Shown here: positions 44,197-51,995 of the stretch, in pieces | Numbering within the stretch: the stretch's first letter is position 1 | Layout: each line of letters begins with the position of its first letter | NCBI GenBank assembly: GCA_902793465.1 | Contig: CADBDT010000002.1 | Span: 39,855 to 103,854, forward strand | Direction of reading: 5' to 3' | Source: an uncultured Coriobacteriaceae bacterium | GTDB lineage: Bacteria > Actinomycetota > Coriobacteriia > Coriobacteriales > Atopobiaceae | Length of the DNA stretch: 64,000 bases | The notes under the pieces: generated by a model | Told to the model about the DNA's origin: nothing | What the model saw: only the letters and a program-made list of their open reading frames with translations | Databases searched by the model: none | Made by a program: the position numbers and the translations under genes

Positions 44197-45351
44197 CTAG
44201 AGTCTCCAACTCTTTGCCAAGTTGACTTCCTCATCTACCTGCTGCGGCTCTAAAACGTAGTCTGCAAGATATGGAACATTGAACATAACCTGGCCGCGCG
44301 CTGGCGCAAGAATGATCCCCGCCCCAATGAGCGCTTCCCGCGTTCGGCTCAGTTGTTTTTGCTGCTTGTTAAGTGTTTGGGCGATCTTGTTGGTCCATGC
44401 GATGCGATTGTCATCCATATTCCGAGCCATGGCCCTTAGGTAGTCCTGTTCAAGCCGGTTCAGCTCGTCGACCATGGGTCTTAAGGCACGCCGTTCGTAA
44501 GCATCAATAGCCAGTGGCAGCACGTTCTGGGCATCTTTATGCGTAACCTCATAATGCCTGTCGTCGGTCTGGTCGTTGATGGTGGAGATTAGATAATACC
44601 CATGAAGCTGTATGAGGTAGGGATGACCCATGCTCGAAGAGCTAAGCTGCTCGATTACTCCCCTGTTAACTTTGAGGCCCTCAACGCTTCCGAATGCGTC
44701 GCCAAAAGCCGCCGCAGTGTCTTCCCATGAAAAGAGTCCCACATGCTCACGCACTCCTCGGCGCATGAAAGCGCATCCTTCGTGATGGATGATCCTATCG
44801 TACGCGTAGGGAAGCCCCGCAAGCACGAGAATAACATTGTATCCTTTACGCGATGCCATCTGGAATGCTTCGCATACTGCTGCCACCTCGTCGAGCGGAA
44901 CCTTCTGGACTTCGTCAATGGAGACAAAGAGTCCCTTCGAATGATCCTCACATGCTTTAAGAAACACGTACTGCAGGTCCTCGGCCGTATACCTAAAGGT
45001 TTTTGATGTCGAGCCGGCACTGACGCTCCCGCCGCTTCCCAAAATACTAATGCTGGCTTGAGGACTGACCGTCTTAGCTTGTTCGTTGTGAGCAATCAGC
45101 CGACGAAGAAGGGTTTGCGTGAGCCGCTCTGCTCCGAGATCTATCGTAAACCAGTTGCGCAGCCGAGCCCTTTGCGTGAGCTGTTCTACAAGCGCCGTTT
45201 TGCCGCTGCCCCTCGTGCCTGTGATAAACAATGCACGATCTTCGCTTCCACGGTCAATAAGGGCTCTTTGAAATCTTTTGAGCACGTTTTTTCTGCCAAA
45301 GAAGAAGTCGGGTTTTCCGCCGAAAATGGGCGTAAAGGGGTTTGTGAGCAT
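44197..45351 (-). CDS. AAA/ORC-type ATP-binding protein
   Basis: 384-residue P-loop ATPase. Walker A is GTRGSGKTALVEQL (about residue 45), Walker B GLFVSIDEVQKV (about 140), and a sensor-like LVLAGLP follows. The start MLTNPFTPIFGGKPDFFFGR is typical of a family of ORC/Cdc6-like STAND ATPases often found in mobile or defence contexts. The C-terminal part has a winged-helix-like region (TLNKQQKQLSRTREALIGAGII). No partner gene is adjacent. The upstream 120 bases are AT-rich, unlike the surroundings, which suggests acquisition. Cellular role unknown. Confidence 0.8.
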   Translation of the reverse strand: MLTNPFTPIFGGKPDFFFGRKNVLKRFQRALIDRGSEDRALFITGTRGSGKTALVEQLTQRARLRNWFTIDLGAERLTQTLLRRLIAHNEQAKTVSPQASISILGSGGSVSAGSTSKTFRYTAEDLQYVFLKACEDHSKGLFVSIDEVQKVPLDEVAAVCEAFQMASRKGYNVILVLAGLPYAYDRIIHHEGCAFMRRGVREHVGLFSWEDTAAAFGDAFGSVEGLKVNRGVIEQLSSSSMGHPYLIQLHGYYLISTINDQTDDRHYEVTHKDAQNVLPLAIDAYERRALRPMVDELNRLEQDYLRAMARNMDDNRIAWTNKIAQTLNKQQKQLSRTREALIGAGIILAPARGQVMFNVPYLADYVLEPQQVDEEVNLAKSWRL

Positions 45352-45585
45352 GGACGACTCCTCTCCGGCGGTTAGACTTATCTATACAATCTTAATTCTA
45401 ATACACTATCTTACTTATCTACCATATCTACTATTTCTGCTCTATCTGTAGTATAAGACAATATCTACAAATCCAAAGTGACATTTTGCGAGATGCGAAT
45501 AGCTCACATCGGAAACAGCAATGCCGTTAATCTTGGTTGGGCTCATGCACGATATCTCTCAGAAAAACAATCAGACCGGACAACG
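45352..45585. other. AT-rich intergenic stretch upstream of the AAA ATPase
   Basis: The bases 45370-45470 are strongly AT-rich with repeated TATCT/CTAT units, unlike the GC-rich neighbours. The stretch probably holds the promoter of the AAA ATPase gene. No gene is visible between it and the toxin gene at 46308. Confidence 0.5.
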
Positions 45586-45781
45586 GGGACGGCGAAGGTG
45601 CGCTTCACTTCGAAACCGGGGGCAAGTGTTTGAAATTTTCGTCTCGATTGCCCGTACGGGCCATATGGCACCCCACAAAGCAGCAGGTCAGAGGTACCGC
45701 GAATAAGACCCCGTAAAAACGGGTGCCCATATTTCAAACACTTGGCATAGATTTCGAAGTGAACGGGCCTCTCCGCGTCCC
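45586..45781. repeat. Long inverted repeat with about 50-bp arms
   Basis: CTTCACTTCGAAA and CAAGTGTTTGAAAT (45603-45637) are mirrored at 45730-45764 (ATTTCAAACACTTG and TTTCGAAGTGAA). Pairing extends outwards with mismatches to about 45586 and 45781. About 90 bases separate the arms. No coding sequence is evident. Confidence 0.75.
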
Positions 45782-45846
45782 CGCGCGGCCGTCGGCGAGC
45801 GGGACATGGCACAGCCCTCTATGCGCGCTTTCCGTGCCGGCAGGAA

Positions 45847-46065
45847 CCAAATGCACGTGGTTGCGTGCAATGGCGGGCAACTACACGCAGCGACGTGCAC
45901 ATCGCGTTCGCCCGTGGCCCAAAACGCTCGTGGCTGCGTGATGTGCCGGGCGTCTACACGCAAAAACGTGCGCTTTGCGCGCGCTCGGCCGCCAAAACGC
46001 ACGCGATTGCGTGCAGTGCCCGCCTTCTACACGCAGCGGCGTGCGTTTCGCGCAGCGCAAAGTGC
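45847..46065. repeat. Three tandem 73-bp repeats
   Basis: Units at about 45847-45919, 45920-45992 and 45993-46065 share AAAACGC, TTGCGTG, TCTACACGCA and CGTGC at the same offsets with many substitutions between. They are too diverged and of the wrong form for CRISPR. Each unit contains TACACGCA and its near mirror TGCGTG, so it can fold on itself. Confidence 0.75.
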
Positions 46066-46074
46066 AGACACGTC

Positions 46075-46285
46075 GCAATCCATCGGATAACCGCGGGTAG
46101 AAGACCCTGCAGAAAAAGTCACTGCATTCTGTGGCGCTCAAAAGGTACGTTCTGTGGCGCACGGAACGCAGGCATGGTGCAATCGTACGGATAACCGCAG
46201 GTAGATAACCCTATGGAGAAAGGCACTACATTCTGCGCCGTGCAAAACGCACGTTCTGCGACGCGCAAAACGTGTAACCTCAATA
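46075..46285. repeat. Two tandem repeats of about 105 bp
   Basis: Bases from 46075 (GCAATCCATCGGATAACCGC) recur with changes from 46179 (GCAATCGTACGGATAACCGC). The shared part runs on through ACCCT and CATTCTG. It follows the 73-bp array directly and ends upstream of the toxin gene 3' end. No coding potential recognised. Confidence 0.7.
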
Positions 46286-46307
46286 TGCGAAAGCTTTCGC
46301 TGTGATC

Positions 46308-46628
46308 CTACACGAGCCCCTGGTATTTTTGGCTGCCATGAAACAGGTTCGTGACGTACACCACCCCGTTGCATCCGCTCATCTCCTCCACCCTGAACAG
46401 CAGGACATAGTTTCCCACGAGTGCCTTCCGATAGCCACGCGCCCCAAGACGCCCGTCAACCGGGTGAGGGTACGAGAGGGGGAAGGACTCGAGGTGCCCA
46501 ACGACCCCGTCGAGCCCGTCGAGGAAGTTTGCAGCAGCGCCGGGACTTGCAAGCTCGTCGGCAAGGTATCCGGCGACTTCGTCCACGCGCACAACGACCT
46601 GCGGGTCAAAGACCACCTTATAGGCCAT
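46308..46628 (-). CDS. RelE/ParE-family toxin
   Basis: 106-residue toxin of the ParE/RelE superfamily. The fold is recognisable from the start YKVVFDPQVVVRVDEVAGYL, the central helix (AANFLDGLDGVVGHLESFP), GYRKALVGNYVLLFRVEE and the C-terminal strand VVYVTNLFHGSQKY. The reading frame is open to 46751, but ATG 46628 overlaps the antitoxin gene by 11 bases, as usual in such operons. Whether it targets gyrase (ParE) or ribosomal mRNA (RelE) cannot be told from the sequence. Confidence 0.88.
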   Translation of the reverse strand: MAYKVVFDPQVVVRVDEVAGYLADELASPGAAANFLDGLDGVVGHLESFPLSYPHPVDGRLGARGYRKALVGNYVLLFRVEEMSGCNGVVYVTNLFHGSQKYQGLV

Positions 46629-46887
46629 GGCGAGCCCGAATCTCCGCAAGCGCGCTTCGCCCTTCGATGCCTTGGCCCGATGCGAGCCTCCCCTCGGCGG
46701 CGTCGACGGACTCATAGAGTGCCTGCCTGCGGAGGGCCATCTCGTACTCATGGTAGCGCTCGGGCGTCAGCGCGACGAACTCGTCGTACCCGTTGCGCGT
46801 TACGATTACGGCACCGTCGCTTTCGCGGACGGTTTTACAAAAACGCGCGGTGTCCTTCAGGTCTCTTACGGGTACAGCAATCGGCAT
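46618..46887 (-). CDS. Phd/YefM-family antitoxin
   Basis: 89-residue antitoxin paired with the downstream toxin. The N-terminal Phd/YefM DNA-binding domain shows MPIAVPVRDLKDTARFCKTV, then VIVTRNGYDEFVALTPERYHEYE, the family signature. The C-terminal part is the toxin-binding tail. ATG 46887 has GGAGGA just upstream, although the frame runs open to 47631 through pseudogene material. The upstream TATATA and TACAAT stretches (46899-46920) are likely promoter elements under autoregulation. Confidence 0.9.
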   Translation of the reverse strand: MPIAVPVRDLKDTARFCKTVRESDGAVIVTRNGYDEFVALTPERYHEYEMALRRQALYESVDAAEGRLASGQGIEGRSALAEIRARHGL

Positions 46888-46967
46888 GGTTCCTCCTCGT
46901 ATATATGTGGCCATATTGTACCACGGTTTCAGAGAAGAACTACCGTGCCTTCCTGCGGAACATGGGA

Positions 46968-47066
46968 CGTGGTGCCAGTCCAGGTACTGCCGCGCGGGGC
47001 TCCGGCTCCGCTGCTCGGGCACCACGGCGAGGCGCCTCCCGCGTCGCTCTCGAACGAGATGCCATA
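46968..47066. pseudogene. Chimeric remnant of an HNH endonuclease 3' end and an ImmA/IrrE gene
   Basis: Bases 46968-47041 match 62905-62978 (3' end of the HNH gene) with three differences. Bases 47036-47066 are identical to 54683-54713 (inside the ImmA-like gene). The two matches overlap in CTCCCG, present in both sources, so the join looks like microhomology recombination. Both gene pieces are in the minus orientation. No intact product results. Confidence 0.8.
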
Positions 47067-47094
47067 ATGCGTCGACCCCGACAACGGCCTCATC

Positions 47095-47412
47095 GTGCCG
47101 TCCGCCGCGGGCGGGCCCAAGGAGAACAAGTACGTCCTGCCTTCCGAGCTCGCCAGCTACTATGCCCAGGGTTCGACGGTCGTCTACTACCAGCACAAGG
47201 CCAGGCGAAAGGACCCCTTCTACGCCCGCCAGCTCGAGGAGCTGCTGGAGGGAGACGACTTTTCGAACGCGACCGGCCTGGCCCTCAAGTTCGAGAAGGT
47301 CTCGCAGCGCTACTACATGTTCGTCATCCAGCCCAGCCACAGAGATACGGTCGACGAGGCTGTGAGCGGGCTGCTCTCCACCGACTGGAGCAGGCACTTC
47401 CGCCTTCTTTAG
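47095..47412 (+). CDS. Hypothetical protein, probably the 3' part of a truncated gene
   Basis: Open frame of 105 codons from GTG 47095, with no ribosome-binding site in front. The sequence begins VPSAAGGPKENKYVLPSELA and has a balanced, protein-like composition to its end (TDWSRHFRLL). The frame is already open from the TAA near 47063, directly at the edge of the chimeric remnant, and reads VDPDNGLI before the GTG. This suggests that the 5' part was lost at the recombination join. No family recognised. Confidence 0.5.
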   Translation: MPSAAGGPKENKYVLPSELASYYAQGSTVVYYQHKARRKDPFYARQLEELLEGDDFSNATGLALKFEKVSQRYYMFVIQPSHRDTVDEAVSGLLSTDWSRHFRLL

Positions 47413-47424
47413 CATGCACGCACT

Positions 47425-47459
47425 AAGGTGTGACAGTCCCTCTGAGCAACTGTCACCTA
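47425..47459. repeat. Hairpin, family F (copy 1)
   Basis: AAGGTGTGACAGT and ACTGTCACCTAA pair around CCCTCTGAGCA. The same GTGACAGT...ACTGTCAC stem recurs at 48449-48479. It follows the truncated gene and may end its transcript, but there is no U-tract. Confidence 0.6.
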
Positions 47460-47540
47460 AGCCATCCGCGACCCCAAGCGCCCACGCATTCGCAGTCGTC
47501 GTAGAATGATGTGGCCAACACGTCGCATGGGGAGGTCGGC

Positions 47541-47873
47541 ATGGGAGAAGAGATAAGCGCCTACATAGGCAAGTTCGAAGGACAGGCCTGTGAGGACCTG
47601 ACGGGGGTCTACGAGACGATACGCGCCGCACTCCCCGACGAGCCCGAGCGAATCAGTTGGGGCATGCCGACCTTCGGCAAGAACGTGATCCACTTCGCGG
47701 GCGCCAAGAGACACGTTGGCATCTATCCTGGGCCGCGTGCCGTCGAGCACTTTGCGCCCACGCTCGACAGCATGGGCTACAAGCACACCAAGGGCGCCAT
47801 CCAACTCCCCTATGGCCGCGTCGACCTCGGGCTTGTAACCAGCATCGCCCTGTGGTGCAGGGACCACAACTAG
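47541..47873 (+). CDS. DUF1801-family protein (YdhG/iron-chaperone-like)
   Basis: 110-residue cytoplasmic protein with the DUF1801 pattern: YIGKFEGQACEDLTGVYETIRAALPDEPERISWGMPTF, here in parts ISAYIGKFEG and ERISWGMPTFGKN, followed by HVGIYPGPRAVEHF and KGAIQLPYGR. The family resembles frataxin in fold; its role is not settled. ATG 47541 has GGGGAGG upstream. Followed by a hairpin at 47875-47937. Confidence 0.82.
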   Translation: MGEEISAYIGKFEGQACEDLTGVYETIRAALPDEPERISWGMPTFGKNVIHFAGAKRHVGIYPGPRAVEHFAPTLDSMGYKHTKGAIQLPYGRVDLGLVTSIALWCRDHN

Positions 47874-47874
47874 T

Positions 47875-47937
47875 AGCGGAGCCGTCGATGAACCTTGCCG
47901 GAGGGAATCCGGCTCGTGTCAACGGCCTGGCTCCGCT
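47875..47937 (+). terminator. Hairpin after the DUF1801 gene
   Basis: AGCGGAGCC (47875-47883) pairs with GGCTCCGCT (47929-47937), with an inner GCCGGA/TCCGGC stem. It starts two bases after the stop codon. No U-tract follows, so it is only a candidate terminator. Confidence 0.5.
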
Positions 47938-48081
47938 AACGACCTCGGCCTGCAACCCCGCGGACAAACTCCTCCGTCCCCTTGTCCCGTCCACTGGCTC
48001 CCCGCCAGACGTTATAAGTCATAATCTATCGCAGGCCATCAACCGTACGGCCGCTACACCACCGACGAGAGGGGTATCGCA

Positions 48082-48432
48082 ATGAGGCTTTCCCACGTGA
48101 CCATCCAGACTTCCAACTTCGCCGAGGAGATCGACTTCTACGCAACGTACGCCGGGCTCGCAATCCAGCGGGACATGAGGCCCATGGGCGCAAACATCGT
48201 GTTCCTGGCCAACACGGAGGTCGACACCCAGATCGAGGTCATAGACAACCCCGACGCCGCCGACTCCGACAACGCCAACCTGTCCATAGGGTTTGTCGCC
48301 GAGGACCTCGACGCGCTGCACGACGCCCTCGTTGCGGACGGGTTCCACCCGACGGACTACGTCTCCCCCATGCCGCAGGTCCGCTTCTTCTTCGTTAAGG
48401 ACCCCGCCGGCGTCAACGTCCAGTTCATGTGA
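48082..48432 (+). CDS. VOC-family (glyoxalase/bleomycin resistance fold) protein
   Basis: 116-residue vicinal-oxygen-chelate protein. It begins MRLSHVTIQTSNFAEEIDFYATYAGLAIQ in the usual beta-alpha-beta pattern (shown in parts: LSHVTIQTSNF) and ends VRFFFVKDPAGVNVQFM, where Val-Gln replaces the usual Val-Glu metal-site ending. His5 could bind metal, but the usual terminal glutamate is missing, so metal binding is uncertain. Substrate unknown. A hairpin (family F) follows the stop codon. Confidence 0.85.
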   Translation: MRLSHVTIQTSNFAEEIDFYATYAGLAIQRDMRPMGANIVFLANTEVDTQIEVIDNPDAADSDNANLSIGFVAEDLDALHDALVADGFHPTDYVSPMPQVRFFFVKDPAGVNVQFM

Positions 48433-48448
48433 GAGTTGGGTTAAAAAG

Positions 48449-48479
48449 GTGTGACAGTTGCTCAGAGCAACTGTCACAC
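48449..48479 (+). terminator. Hairpin, family F (copy 2)
   Basis: GTGTGACAGTTGCTC (48449-48463) is the exact reverse complement of 48465-48479 with one base between. It lies 17 bases after the VOC gene stop and shares its stem with 47425-47459. No U-tract. Confidence 0.6.
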
Positions 48480-48640
48480 ACTACATGTCAATCCGTAGAG
48501 CAAAGGAACGCGTCGCCGATCTTGGTGAGGACTATTTTCTATTTGATTGACAAAATCCAGAGGGGTACTCTCCCTAGATTGCATAGCCTTGCCCATACCC
48601 TACAATATGTGCGTACACAACCCGAGCTCCGGAGGCAAGG

Positions 48641-49204
48641 ATGGCAGGCATCGTAATCTATGGTTCGCAGTACGGAACGGCGAGGCAGTACGCAGAGGAG
48701 CTGGCAGGAAGGACAGGCCACGAAGCTCTTCCGTACGGTTCCGTCGGCGACATCAACCAGTATGACACCATCGCCTACGTCGGGGCGTTGTACGCGGGCG
48801 GAGTCCTGGGGATGAAGAGGACCTTTGCCAAACTCCAGAGCTGCGAGGGGAAGACTGTCGTAATCGCCACGGTTGGTCTCGCGGACCCAACGGACTCGCA
48901 AAACGTCTCGAGCATCAGCAACGGCATGGCAAAACAACTCCCCGCAAAGCTGCTCCAGGCCGCGCACGTGTTCCACCTGAGGGGTGGAATTGACTACTCG
49001 AAGCTCGGCTTCAAGCACAAAACGATGATGAGGCTGCTGCACGGCAAGGCACAGAGCCTGCCCGAAGAGGAGAAGACCGCCGAGGTACGTGCCATGCTCA
49101 ACACGTACGGAAAGCAAGTGAGCTTCGTCGACTTCGACGCGCTGGATCCACTCGTCGCCGTCCTTGGCCAATCAAGAGGGGTACTCCCCCTTGATAGGTC
49201 ATAA
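48641..49204 (+). CDS. Flavodoxin-fold protein (HemG/flavodoxin_5 type)
   Basis: 187-residue flavodoxin-like protein. The FMN phosphate loop is GIVIYGSQYGTARQYAEEL (residues about 3-20), and the flavin-contact region YVGALYAGGVLGMK is near 45. The family includes menaquinone-dependent protoporphyrinogen oxidase, but no haem genes are near. ATG 48641 has GGAGG upstream. The last residues (QSRGVLPLDRS) are encoded by a half copy of palindrome A (49168-49200), which also supplies the stop. The native C terminus is therefore probably altered. Confidence 0.85.
   Translation: MAGIVIYGSQYGTARQYAEELAGRTGHEALPYGSVGDINQYDTIAYVGALYAGGVLGMKRTFAKLQSCEGKTVVIATVGLADPTDSQNVSSISNGMAKQLPAKLLQAAHVFHLRGGIDYSKLGFKHKTMMRLLHGKAQSLPEEEKTAEVRAMLNTYGKQVSFVDFDALDPLVAVLGQSRGVLPLDRS
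49168..49200. repeat. Repeat family A: right half only
   Basis: CCAATCAAGAGGGGTACTCC and the following bases equal the right half of palindromes 11636-11711 and 25976-26041. The left half is missing. It overlaps the end of the flavodoxin gene. A degenerate relative (CCAGAGGGGTACTCTCCCT) lies at about 48557-48575 ahead of the same gene. Confidence 0.8.
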
Positions 49205-49229
49205 CGTAGCAACGAAGCAGCTTGCGCTC

Positions 49230-49910
49230 CTAGTCGGCCCTCGATGGTATGAACAGCGTGTTCTTCTCGAAGACTCCAAACGCAAAGCCGAGCCTTAGGA
49301 ACAGCGGCATGTTCTCATACGCCTCAAAGCTCGTGCGACCAAGAAAGTCATCAACGGTCAGCTCCTCCGTGTAGCCGTACGGGTTCGCAACGACTACCCG
49401 GTCTTTCGCAAGGTCCAATCCCGTAACGAGCGAGTAGTGCAGGGTCCATTCGTCACCGAACTTGGCAGCCCATTCCAAGGGCACGGGAACACCAGCCTTT
49501 AGGCTTTCGTGCAGGGCGCTGAGCAGCTCCGAGTCTGTCAGGTATTTTCGCATGCTTGTTTTGTATGCCGGAAACCGCTTGTTCATCTCGTCGCAAAAGG
49601 AACCCCCGGTCGAGGTGACCACACTCCCGTACTCATCGTACAGGGACTCTTCGGTTATGCTCCCACCGTCCCACTTCGAGAACATCTCGATGACCGCGTA
49701 GCCGCACGAGATGTCCTGAGAAATAACCTCCACTCCATCGACCGCAACAGGCTCTCTGAGCTCTGCATCCTCCGTCACATGCGAACGGTTATCATGGAGC
49801 GAGTTGGTGCGAACTTGCAGCACGACAAGGGCAATCGCAACAACGCAAACAAGGATGCCCATAACCGCGGCAAGGCCGATGGCAACTGTCTTTAGCACGC
49901 GATTCTTCAT
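49230..49910 (-). CDS. Membrane-anchored C39-like cysteine peptidase
   Basis: 226-residue protein with one N-terminal membrane segment (VAIGLAAVMGILVCVVAIALVVL), the rest outside the cell. The papain-like C39 pattern is visible: Gln and Cys in SQDISCGYAVIEM (about residue 70), a His in LHYSLVTGLD (about 158) and an Asn/Asp position in VVVANPYGY. In full exporters, C39 domains cut double-glycine leaders, but stand-alone C39-like proteins have varied roles. It is 9.7 kb from the Nif11-type precursor at 59621, so a link is possible but not shown. Confidence 0.75.
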   Translation of the reverse strand: MKNRVLKTVAIGLAAVMGILVCVVAIALVVLQVRTNSLHDNRSHVTEDAELREPVAVDGVEVISQDISCGYAVIEMFSKWDGGSITEESLYDEYGSVVTSTGGSFCDEMNKRFPAYKTSMRKYLTDSELLSALHESLKAGVPVPLEWAAKFGDEWTLHYSLVTGLDLAKDRVVVANPYGYTEELTVDDFLGRTSFEAYENMPLFLRLGFAFGVFEKNTLFIPSRAD

Positions 49911-50187
49911 ACGGCGCTACCTCCGATCTCCACGCACCTCTCTTGCTCGGCATTGTAAGGCAAGCGCTGGACTATGGAAGCATCGCCGAAGCAGACTATA
50001 AAACGACCGCGCGAAACTGCCGTGCCGCTTGGAGATATTCCCGCTGCTCTTGGCACAATGCGCATACCAATACGCTGATTTTGGCAAAAAGAATCCTATA
50101 CTGTTTATGACAGCTCAGCGCCTTGGCAGAAACGGTTTAACCAAGACGCTGCCTCGCGACCAAGACATTATCCAAGTAGGTGTGCCC

Positions 50188-51645
50188 ATGATGTCCTTTT
50201 CTGTTTCCATCGAAAATATGTTTAATATTATAATTATTGCCGCGGGCATCGGTGTTTGCGGAATGAACATCCTGCAGGTCAGTTCTGGCGCACACCTTAG
50301 GGAACAGGTTAAGAGATACTTCCAGCTGTTCTTCGGCATTGTAATCCTCTATATTGGCTGCCACTTGGCACGACAGCTCATGGAGGGCTTCCCGGGTGCG
50401 GGCATTGGCTTTTCCATACGCGCGGTAACGCTCCTGGAGTTCTTGTCGTCTGGCGTCATGGCCTTTCTATTTTCGGAGCTCACCCTCTACATTGCAAACC
50501 CACCTAAAGGCAGAAGTGCCTTCCATAGGCTATTTTGCATAGTGCTTGCGTTTCACATCGTTCTAATGGTTGTCTCGAACTTTACCGGCCTTTGCTACTA
50601 TTTTGATGCAGGTAACGTGTACCACCGTGCTCCGGCATACCTGCTATCCAACTTGGCACACGTTGTTATGCTTGTTACAGACGTATTCCTCTTAACGCGC
50701 AATCGCGACAACTTTAGCCCCCAAGTTCGTCGAGCATTCTTCCTCTATATTGTTTCTCCCATCGCCGCCATTGCCATTCAAGCGTTTTTCCACGATATAC
50801 AATTTATTATTTTGGCAACAGTATGCTCTGCGGCTTACGTAGCCCGCGTAATCATGCAGGAAGAGATGCAAAAGTACGAAGAGAACCAGCAAACCGCCGG
50901 TCGCCTAAGCACGGAGCTGGAGATGGCCACCACCATTCAGTCCAGCCAGCTGCCAAAGCTCTTTCCCGCATTCCCCAACCGGGCCGAGTTTGACATCTAC
51001 GCCAGCATGACTCCCGCCAAAGAGGTAGGCGGCGACTTCTACGACTTCTTTATGATCGACGACGACCATATTGCCCTGGTGATGGCGGACGTTTCGGGCA
51101 AGGGCGTACCTGCCGCCCTGTTTATGATGGTTTCCCGCGTGCTCATAAAGTCCCATTTGCAGAATGGGGAAACGCCTGGGGTGGCGCTGGCAAACGTTAA
51201 CGACCAGCTTTGCGAAGGCAACGAGCTGGAGATGTTCGTAACCGTCTGGGCAGCGGTTCTAGAAATTAGCACTGGCAAGGGAATAGCCGCAAATGCCGGG
51301 CACGAGCACCCGGCATTGCGTCGCGCGAACGGCACATACGAGCTTGTTGTTTACCGGCACTCCCCTCCCGTGGCCTCGATGGAGGGAATTCCGTTTCGCG
51401 AGCACGAATTTGAGCTGCACAAGGGAGACGCCCTGTTTGTATACACCGACGGTGTGGCAGAGGCAACGGACGCAAACGACGAGCTGTTTGGCGAAGACCG
51501 CATGCTGGAAGCGTTAAACGCTCATCCCGAGGCAAAGCCCAAGGAAGCCATAGCCAACGTAAAGGACGGAATCGATCAATTCGTGCGTGATGCGGAGCAG
51601 TTTGACGACATTACCATGCTGTGCCTGGATTACAAGGGCGTGTAG
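50188..51645 (+). CDS. Membrane SpoIIE/RsbU-type PP2C phosphatase
   Basis: About 485 residues. The N-terminal half (about 1-230) has seven hydrophobic segments. A short coiled linker (EEMQKYEENQQTAGRLSTELEMATTIQSSQLP) leads to the SpoIIE phosphatase domain, with metal-binding aspartates in VGGDFYDFFMIDDDHIALVMADVSGKGVPAALFMM, read as GGDFYDFF and MADVSGKG, and in YTDGVAEATD and FDDITML. Such proteins dephosphorylate anti-sigma-factor antagonists. No anti-sigma or antagonist gene lies beside it. The start is taken at ATG 50188, before the first membrane segment; the frame is open to 50029. Confidence 0.88.
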   Translation: MMSFSVSIENMFNIIIIAAGIGVCGMNILQVSSGAHLREQVKRYFQLFFGIVILYIGCHLARQLMEGFPGAGIGFSIRAVTLLEFLSSGVMAFLFSELTLYIANPPKGRSAFHRLFCIVLAFHIVLMVVSNFTGLCYYFDAGNVYHRAPAYLLSNLAHVVMLVTDVFLLTRNRDNFSPQVRRAFFLYIVSPIAAIAIQAFFHDIQFIILATVCSAAYVARVIMQEEMQKYEENQQTAGRLSTELEMATTIQSSQLPKLFPAFPNRAEFDIYASMTPAKEVGGDFYDFFMIDDDHIALVMADVSGKGVPAALFMMVSRVLIKSHLQNGETPGVALANVNDQLCEGNELEMFVTVWAAVLEISTGKGIAANAGHEHPALRRANGTYELVVYRHSPPVASMEGIPFREHEFELHKGDALFVYTDGVAEATDANDELFGEDRMLEALNAHPEAKPKEAIANVKDGIDQFVRDAEQFDDITMLCLDYKGV

Positions 51646-51672
51646 CAATGCGAAAGATGCGGCGCTGTCTAT

Positions 51673-51927
51673 TATAGTGTAGCTTGAAGGCTGTCTGTAG
51701 GACTGTGTGGCGAATGATGAAGCCTTGCCCCTTAGGTTGATAAGATAAGCGGCGGAAACTTTTTCGCCGATCTAGAAGATGTCCTTAGGAAGATTTTCGC
51801 AGACGACAAAAACAAAAAGCCACGCAACTGAACAGTCTGACCTCACTGGAACGCGTGACTGCTCGTGGCAAATGCTGGCTCATAACATAATTGCATTATG
51901 AAGGGCTGCCAAATGCAGCCCTTTTTT
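51673..51927 (+). ncRNA. Candidate structured non-coding RNA
   Basis: A 255-base stretch without gene begins at a -10-like TATAGT (51673-51678) and ends in a strong terminator. Between them several hairpins can form: AAGGC with GCCTT (51687-51725), CGGCG/CGCCG (51750-51769), GCCACG/CGTGGC with an inner CAGTC/GACTG stem (51819-51869), and CATAA/TTATG (51881-51900). It could be a free RNA or the 3' UTR of the phosphatase gene. It does not show the signatures of RNase P RNA, tmRNA or SRP RNA. Confidence 0.4.
51903..51927 (+). terminator. Intrinsic terminator
   Basis: GGGCTGC (51903-51909), a five-base loop and GCAGCCC (51915-51921) are followed by six T residues. It ends transcription from the phosphatase side ahead of the convergent surface-protein gene. 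Confidence 0.9.
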
Positions 51928-51995
51928 AAATCGTTGTACGCGATTCGTTGTAGCGGCCCATCGCCAATCTACGCGTAGCCATCAACCTCGCATGC

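Noticed and set aside
45847-46065. Possible CRISPR array
   Set aside because: Units follow each other without unique spacers, are strongly diverged and have no cas gene nearby.
46302-47426. 374-codon plus-strand open frame
   Set aside because: Runs opposite the antitoxin and toxin genes and through pseudogene fragments; no sensible start or domain.
51673-51927. Assignment as RNase P RNA, tmRNA or SRP RNA
   Set aside because: None of their conserved sequence blocks or a CCA-type 3' end is present; left as an unassigned candidate RNA.
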